From CAYUQT01 sp964446835 (GTDB taxonomy: Bacteria; Planctomycetota; Phycisphaerae; UBA1845; JAFGLZ01): DNA of 64,000 nucleotides. Location of the stretch: contig CAYUQT010000017.1 in assembly GCA_964446835.1 (NCBI GenBank), positions 1 to 64,000 of the forward strand, in the 5' to 3' direction. The notes beneath the pieces were generated by a model. It ran no database searches. It was not told the origin of the DNA and saw only the letters and a program-made list of their open reading frames with translations. Positions 60,709 to 64,000 of the stretch are shown one piece after another (within the stretch, counting starts at the first letter, position 1; each line of letters opens with the position of its first letter). Position numbers and translations under genes: made by a program.

Positions 60709-61827
60709 TCAGCCCGCAGACTCCGAAATGGCTCTCTTGAGAAGGGCAATCTCATCGGCAACGGCGTCGCTCATGGACGGGCCGACCCGTCGCTCACGTT
60801 CGACGCCCATGCGATCGAGCACTCCCTCGACCTTGGTCTTGAAATCGCCGGTGTCACGACTCCGAAAGACAATCGTGCCCTCCGGCCTCGGAGCGGCATC
60901 GCTCGCCACCGTCGGAACACCGAAATGCAGCGCCTCGCGAATGCTGACCGCGTCGCCGTCGCTGCACGTCGGACGAACGAACACCTGCGAATCCCGGAAC
61001 ACCGGATACATCTCCCCCGTCGGTTCGGCGAAGAGCCAATGAGCCCCCAACCCCCGACGACCTACCTCCGCCGACATCCGCTCCAGATACGACGGACTCC
61101 AACCCGGGAACTTCAACACATACCAGACCACACCGATCTTCGGCCATCTCTCTCGCAGCCGGTCGGCCAGCTCGATCGTCATGTCGATGCCGTACAGATC
61201 GCGGCCGTCCTGGTACACGATCGGCGCCCCGTTCGCCAATATCAGCGGATGATGCGTGCGACAGAAATCTCGCACTGTCGGAGCAATCGCCTTCTCGTCC
61301 TCGGCATCAACCAGAGGCGGCACAAACGCCGGAACCACAACGGTTCGGGTTCCCACACCGGCCACCTCATTTAGGAAATCGCGGATATGCGTGTTCACAG
61401 CCACGATCGCCTTCGCTGCACGAAAGGCACGCACAACGCTCCACCGAGCCAGTCTGCCTCGACTGCCCCAGAGTCGCCGAAGTGAATCTGTATGAACCGT
61501 GATGATCACCGATTTCCCACGCACGCGAGACAGCCACCACGTCGCTGCCCAGATACCCCACTGGCTCGTATGGAGATAGACCACAGGCTCGCGCCCGCAA
61601 AGCAGGTACTTGGCGAACCAGAGCCCCCCGTTACGTCCGACCCGCGTCGCCTTCTCGCCGGGTACAGATTCACCCGACGTGTCATACACGTGATATCGAA
61701 TGCCGGCCTGATCCAGATGCGGCAGAAGTCGCTTCAGATGAATCGACACGCCCCCATAGGGCGGCGGCAGGCCCCCGATGATCGCCAGGTCGCTCCGTAT
61801 CGGATTCCCTTCACTTGTCTGTTGCAT
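60709..61827 (-). CDS. Glycosyltransferase, GT4-like
   Basis: 372 residues. The N-terminal Rossmann domain opens with IIGGLPPPYGGVSIHLKRLL, a GGV-type acceptor-binding motif. The C-terminal domain has MYPVFRDSQVFVRPTCSDGD followed by AVSIREALHFGVPTVASDAA, the EALxxGxPVV nucleotide-sugar loop of GT4/GT1-fold enzymes. Probable role in exopolysaccharide or cell-surface glycan synthesis. The start at 61827 overlaps the sulfatase/TPR gene's 3' end by 17 bases, so both are probably co-transcribed with upstream genes outside the window. Confidence 0.9.
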   Translation of the reverse strand: MQQTSEGNPIRSDLAIIGGLPPPYGGVSIHLKRLLPHLDQAGIRYHVYDTSGESVPGEKATRVGRNGGLWFAKYLLCGREPVVYLHTSQWGIWAATWWLSRVRGKSVIITVHTDSLRRLWGSRGRLARWSVVRAFRAAKAIVAVNTHIRDFLNEVAGVGTRTVVVPAFVPPLVDAEDEKAIAPTVRDFCRTHHPLILANGAPIVYQDGRDLYGIDMTIELADRLRERWPKIGVVWYVLKFPGWSPSYLERMSAEVGRRGLGAHWLFAEPTGEMYPVFRDSQVFVRPTCSDGDAVSIREALHFGVPTVASDAAPRPEGTIVFRSRDTGDFKTKVEGVLDRMGVERERRVGPSMSDAVADEIALLKRAISESAG

Positions 61828-64000
61828 GCGTTGTCGTCGGTTGAGTAGTCGACCTGCGAAGCCCCGCCAGGGCCGCCTTCGAGTTCGGATCGACTCTCAG
61901 GGCTTCCCTGAACTGCACGATCGCCTCGTCGCGGCGGCCCATCTGAAGGAGCACCTGACCCAGCGTACTCCGCGTCGCGGCGTTGTCCGGCTCCAATCGT
62001 GCCGCCTCGCCAAACGCCTTCGAAGCTTCCATCAATCGGTTTTGAAGCGCCAGGACCACACCATAGTTGTATTGTACCATGGCCACACCCGGAGCCACCC
62101 GCACCACCTCTTCCAGCTCCTTGCACGCCTCATCCAGCCTCGACATCTGCCCCAGCAGAATCCCCAGATGCAGTCGGGCGTTCACATTGCCGGCGTCGGC
62201 CACCAAGGCATGTCGCAGGGACTCTGCCGCCTCTGCGTTTCGATTCATTCGACGAAGAGCCAGCCCCATTTCCATGTGGGCAACCGAATCCTTCGGGTGC
62301 ACCGTCAAAACCCCTCGGATCTGCTCGATCGCCTCTTCACTGCGTCCCTCCACCGAGAGCAGCCTCGCCAGTTCGAGCTTCAGCTCCGGAATGTTGCGCC
62401 TGCTCGTGCTCCGACGCAGCACCGCGATCGCCTCGTCGTTCTTATGCTCGGCCTGCAGCATTCGGCTGAGCGCCAATGCGGCCTGAACATGATACGGATC
62501 CAGGGCCAGGGCCTGTTCGTAGGCCTTCCGGGCTTCAACGGCCTTCCCCATCCGCTCCCTCAGTACACCGATATTGTGATAGGCAGGTCCGGTCTGCGAC
62601 CCCCGCCCGGCCTCGGCGCACTTCTCAAAAAGCGCCAACGCCTCCGCGTCCCGGCCCTTTCGGCTGGCAATCAGACCCTGCCCAAAGAGGGCTGCCGGTG
62701 TCTGCGGATCTTCCTTCAGGGCAGCGACGAATGCCTGCTCGGCCTCCTCCACACGCCCCTCGTGAAACCTTGCCAGCCCAAACCCGGAAAGCGCCTCCGC
62801 CCTGCGAGGAATCAGTGCCGCTTGACGCTTGAACTGCTCCGCCGCCGCCGGGTATCGACCGAGATTGATGTACGCATCCGCCAACATACCGACCGCACGG
62901 GGATCGTCAGGATGATGATGAACGAAGGGCTCCAGGATCGCCAGCACGTCCGTGTAACGCCCCGCATTGGCCAGCGATTCCGCTCTCTGGATGCTCGCCC
63001 ACGCGTCCATCATGTCTTTCGGGTCCGGCAGAACCGCCGCCGATGCAGGCGCCGAACTCGCCACAACATATCCGAGCCCGGCCAATCGCTGACGCGACTC
63101 CTCATCCAATGGCAGGTTCTGCGAAACGACTGTCAACGCCTGCGGGTCACCCCCCGCAAGCTCCCGAAGCCGCGAGAACAGGGCCCTGGCCAACTCGCTT
63201 CGCTCACCGTAGAGATTCCTCATCTCATTGGGGTCGCCCTGAAGATCGTATATCTCGGGACGCGGTGCCATGATGAACTTGGCATCCTCCCGCCTCACAC
63301 CCACCAACGCCGACCAGTGATGCATCACTCTCGGATGAAGCGTTTCCACATACAGCGACCGCGGCTGTTCGGCCGGCGGACTTAGCAGGCTCACCCCGTC
63401 CGTTCCCTTCGGGGGCTCCTGCCCTAGCATGTCCAGCACCGTGGGCATGACGTCGATCAGCCCCACCTGTCGCGGCAGAGTCATGGCTTCCGACATGCAC
63501 GACGGAACGTTGAAGATCACCGGAACACGAAGCGTGGTGTCGTAGATCAACAGGCCATGGGTAATCTCACCGTGTTCGCCGAACGCCTCACCATGATCGC
63601 TGACCACCACGATCAGCGTCCGATCTCGAAGCTTCATCCGATCGATCGCCTCGATGAGTCGTCCGACCTGCGCGTCTGCATAGGCGATCTCCCCATCGTA
63701 GGGCCGTCCCGCGTGCTTGCTCTTGAACGGCTCTGGCGGTGCATATGGGAAATGCGGATCGAAGTAGTGAGCCCACAGGAAGAACCGCTCCTTGCCGTGC
63801 CTCTCGAGCCATGCCAGTGCACGATCGCTCGCCGCCTCTGCCGGCCGCTCACGGTGTCCAAACGCCTGAGACTGCCCGTCCGAGGTCAGATCGTCGTCGT
63901 AGTCGTCGAAGCCCCTGGCCAGTCCGAATCGTCGATCCAGTACGAAAGCGCTGAGCACTGCCCCCGTACGATACCCCTGCCCCTTCAGTACCTCCGCCAG
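61811..64000 (-). CDS. Sulfatase/phosphodiesterase-fold protein with long TPR tail (5' end outside window)
   Basis: The frame is open to the window edge. The first visible residues, LAEVLKGQGYRTGAVLSAFV, are internal to the sulfatase fold, so the N-terminus with the metal site and any CxPSR/formylglycine motif is missing. About 730 residues are visible. Sulfatase/alkaline-phosphatase features include FLWAHYFDPHFPYAPPEPFK, TLIVVVSDHGEAFGEHGEIT and LRVPVIFN, followed by about ten TPR units (roughly the last 430 residues; DEAIVQFREALRVDPNSKAA). This fusion is typical of planctomycetes. It may desulfate surface or matrix glycans made with the neighbouring glycosyltransferase. Confidence 0.88.
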   Translation of the reverse strand: MAEVLKGQGYRTGAVLSAFVLDRRFGLARGFDDYDDDLTSDGQSQAFGHRERPAEAASDRALAWLERHGKERFFLWAHYFDPHFPYAPPEPFKSKHAGRPYDGEIAYADAQVGRLIEAIDRMKLRDRTLIVVVSDHGEAFGEHGEITHGLLIYDTTLRVPVIFNVPSCMSEAMTLPRQVGLIDVMPTVLDMLGQEPPKGTDGVSLLSPPAEQPRSLYVETLHPRVMHHWSALVGVRREDAKFIMAPRPEIYDLQGDPNEMRNLYGERSELARALFSRLRELAGGDPQALTVVSQNLPLDEESRQRLAGLGYVVASSAPASAAVLPDPKDMMDAWASIQRAESLANAGRYTDVLAILEPFVHHHPDDPRAVGMLADAYINLGRYPAAAEQFKRQAALIPRRAEALSGFGLARFHEGRVEEAEQAFVAALKEDPQTPAALFGQGLIASRKGRDAEALALFEKCAEAGRGSQTGPAYHNIGVLRERMGKAVEARKAYEQALALDPYHVQAALALSRMLQAEHKNDEAIAVLRRSTSRRNIPELKLELARLLSVEGRSEEAIEQIRGVLTVHPKDSVAHMEMGLALRRMNRNAEAAESLRHALVADAGNVNARLHLGILLGQMSRLDEACKELEEVVRVAPGVAMVQYNYGVVLALQNRLMEASKAFGEAARLEPDNAATRSTLGQVLLQMGRRDEAIVQFREALRVDPNSKAALAGLRRSTTQPTTTHATDK

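Noticed and set aside
61778..63385. A 535-residue plus-strand open frame
   Set aside because: Antisense to the TPR tail of the sulfatase fusion; no domain or start signal of its own.

Overview
The window looks like a piece of a planctomycete chromosome, most likely from the Phycisphaerae or a related deep-branching or sediment lineage. The evidence is gene content: Tat-exported Gfo/Idh/MocA oxidoreductases, many secreted carbohydrate-active proteins (two GH172/DUF2961, GH78, GH88, GH95, GH20, GxGYxYP, PmoA-like), PEP-CTERM-type sorting tails ending in Arg clusters, non-catalytic SUMF1-like surface proteins, DUF1580, and large TPR fusions. I could not run any search, so this placement is inferred.

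Layout. 0-10.7 kb: a mostly minus-strand host block with a flavin-transferase (ApbE) plus tetraheme cytochrome/SUMF1 fusion, then a GH172-like protein, an esterase and an alpha-L-rhamnosidase. 10.7-16.6 kb: an accessory region with a DUF1566-like PEP-CTERM protein, a giant duplicated SUMF1-like surface protein, and a decayed defence remnant (AbiEi-like, HsdS-like and frameshifted RhuM fragments). 16.6-32.8 kb: an integrated element in the initiator tRNA gene. It is bounded by 42-bp direct repeats of the tRNA 3' half. The intact tRNA-fMet and an integrase are at the right end. The tRNA's ancestral terminator appears to be stranded beyond the left end, 16.1 kb away. 33-56 kb: host carbohydrate catabolism, rsmD, and a DUF58/BatA pair. 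56-64 kb: a membrane/spermidine-synthase/TPR fusion, a hydrolase-fold protein that lacks its nucleophile, a glycosyltransferase and a sulfatase/TPR fusion.

The element is the most interesting part. Nearly all of its genes lie on the minus strand in tightly overlapping order: integrase, zinc-finger/HTH protein, an iteron-like repeat cluster, DUF1580, a primase-helicase, a single-chain GHKL plus Spo11/Toprim topoisomerase (Topo VIII-like), several small zinc-ribbon, HTH and coiled-coil proteins, an M41-like peptidase, small and large terminase, a ParB-domain protein and a PAPS-reductase-like protein. It has its own replication and packaging genes but no portal, capsid or tail gene, so it looks like a phage satellite (PICI-like) of planctomycetes. 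A frameshifted SUMF1-like surface gene, related to one outside the element, sits at the distal end as apparent cargo.

A second theme is surface-protein evolution. Four genes share a Cys-containing C-terminal sorting tail following an InlB-like repeat. The 825-residue protein still contains buried remnants of earlier C-terminal signals, which shows how it grew by fusion and duplication.
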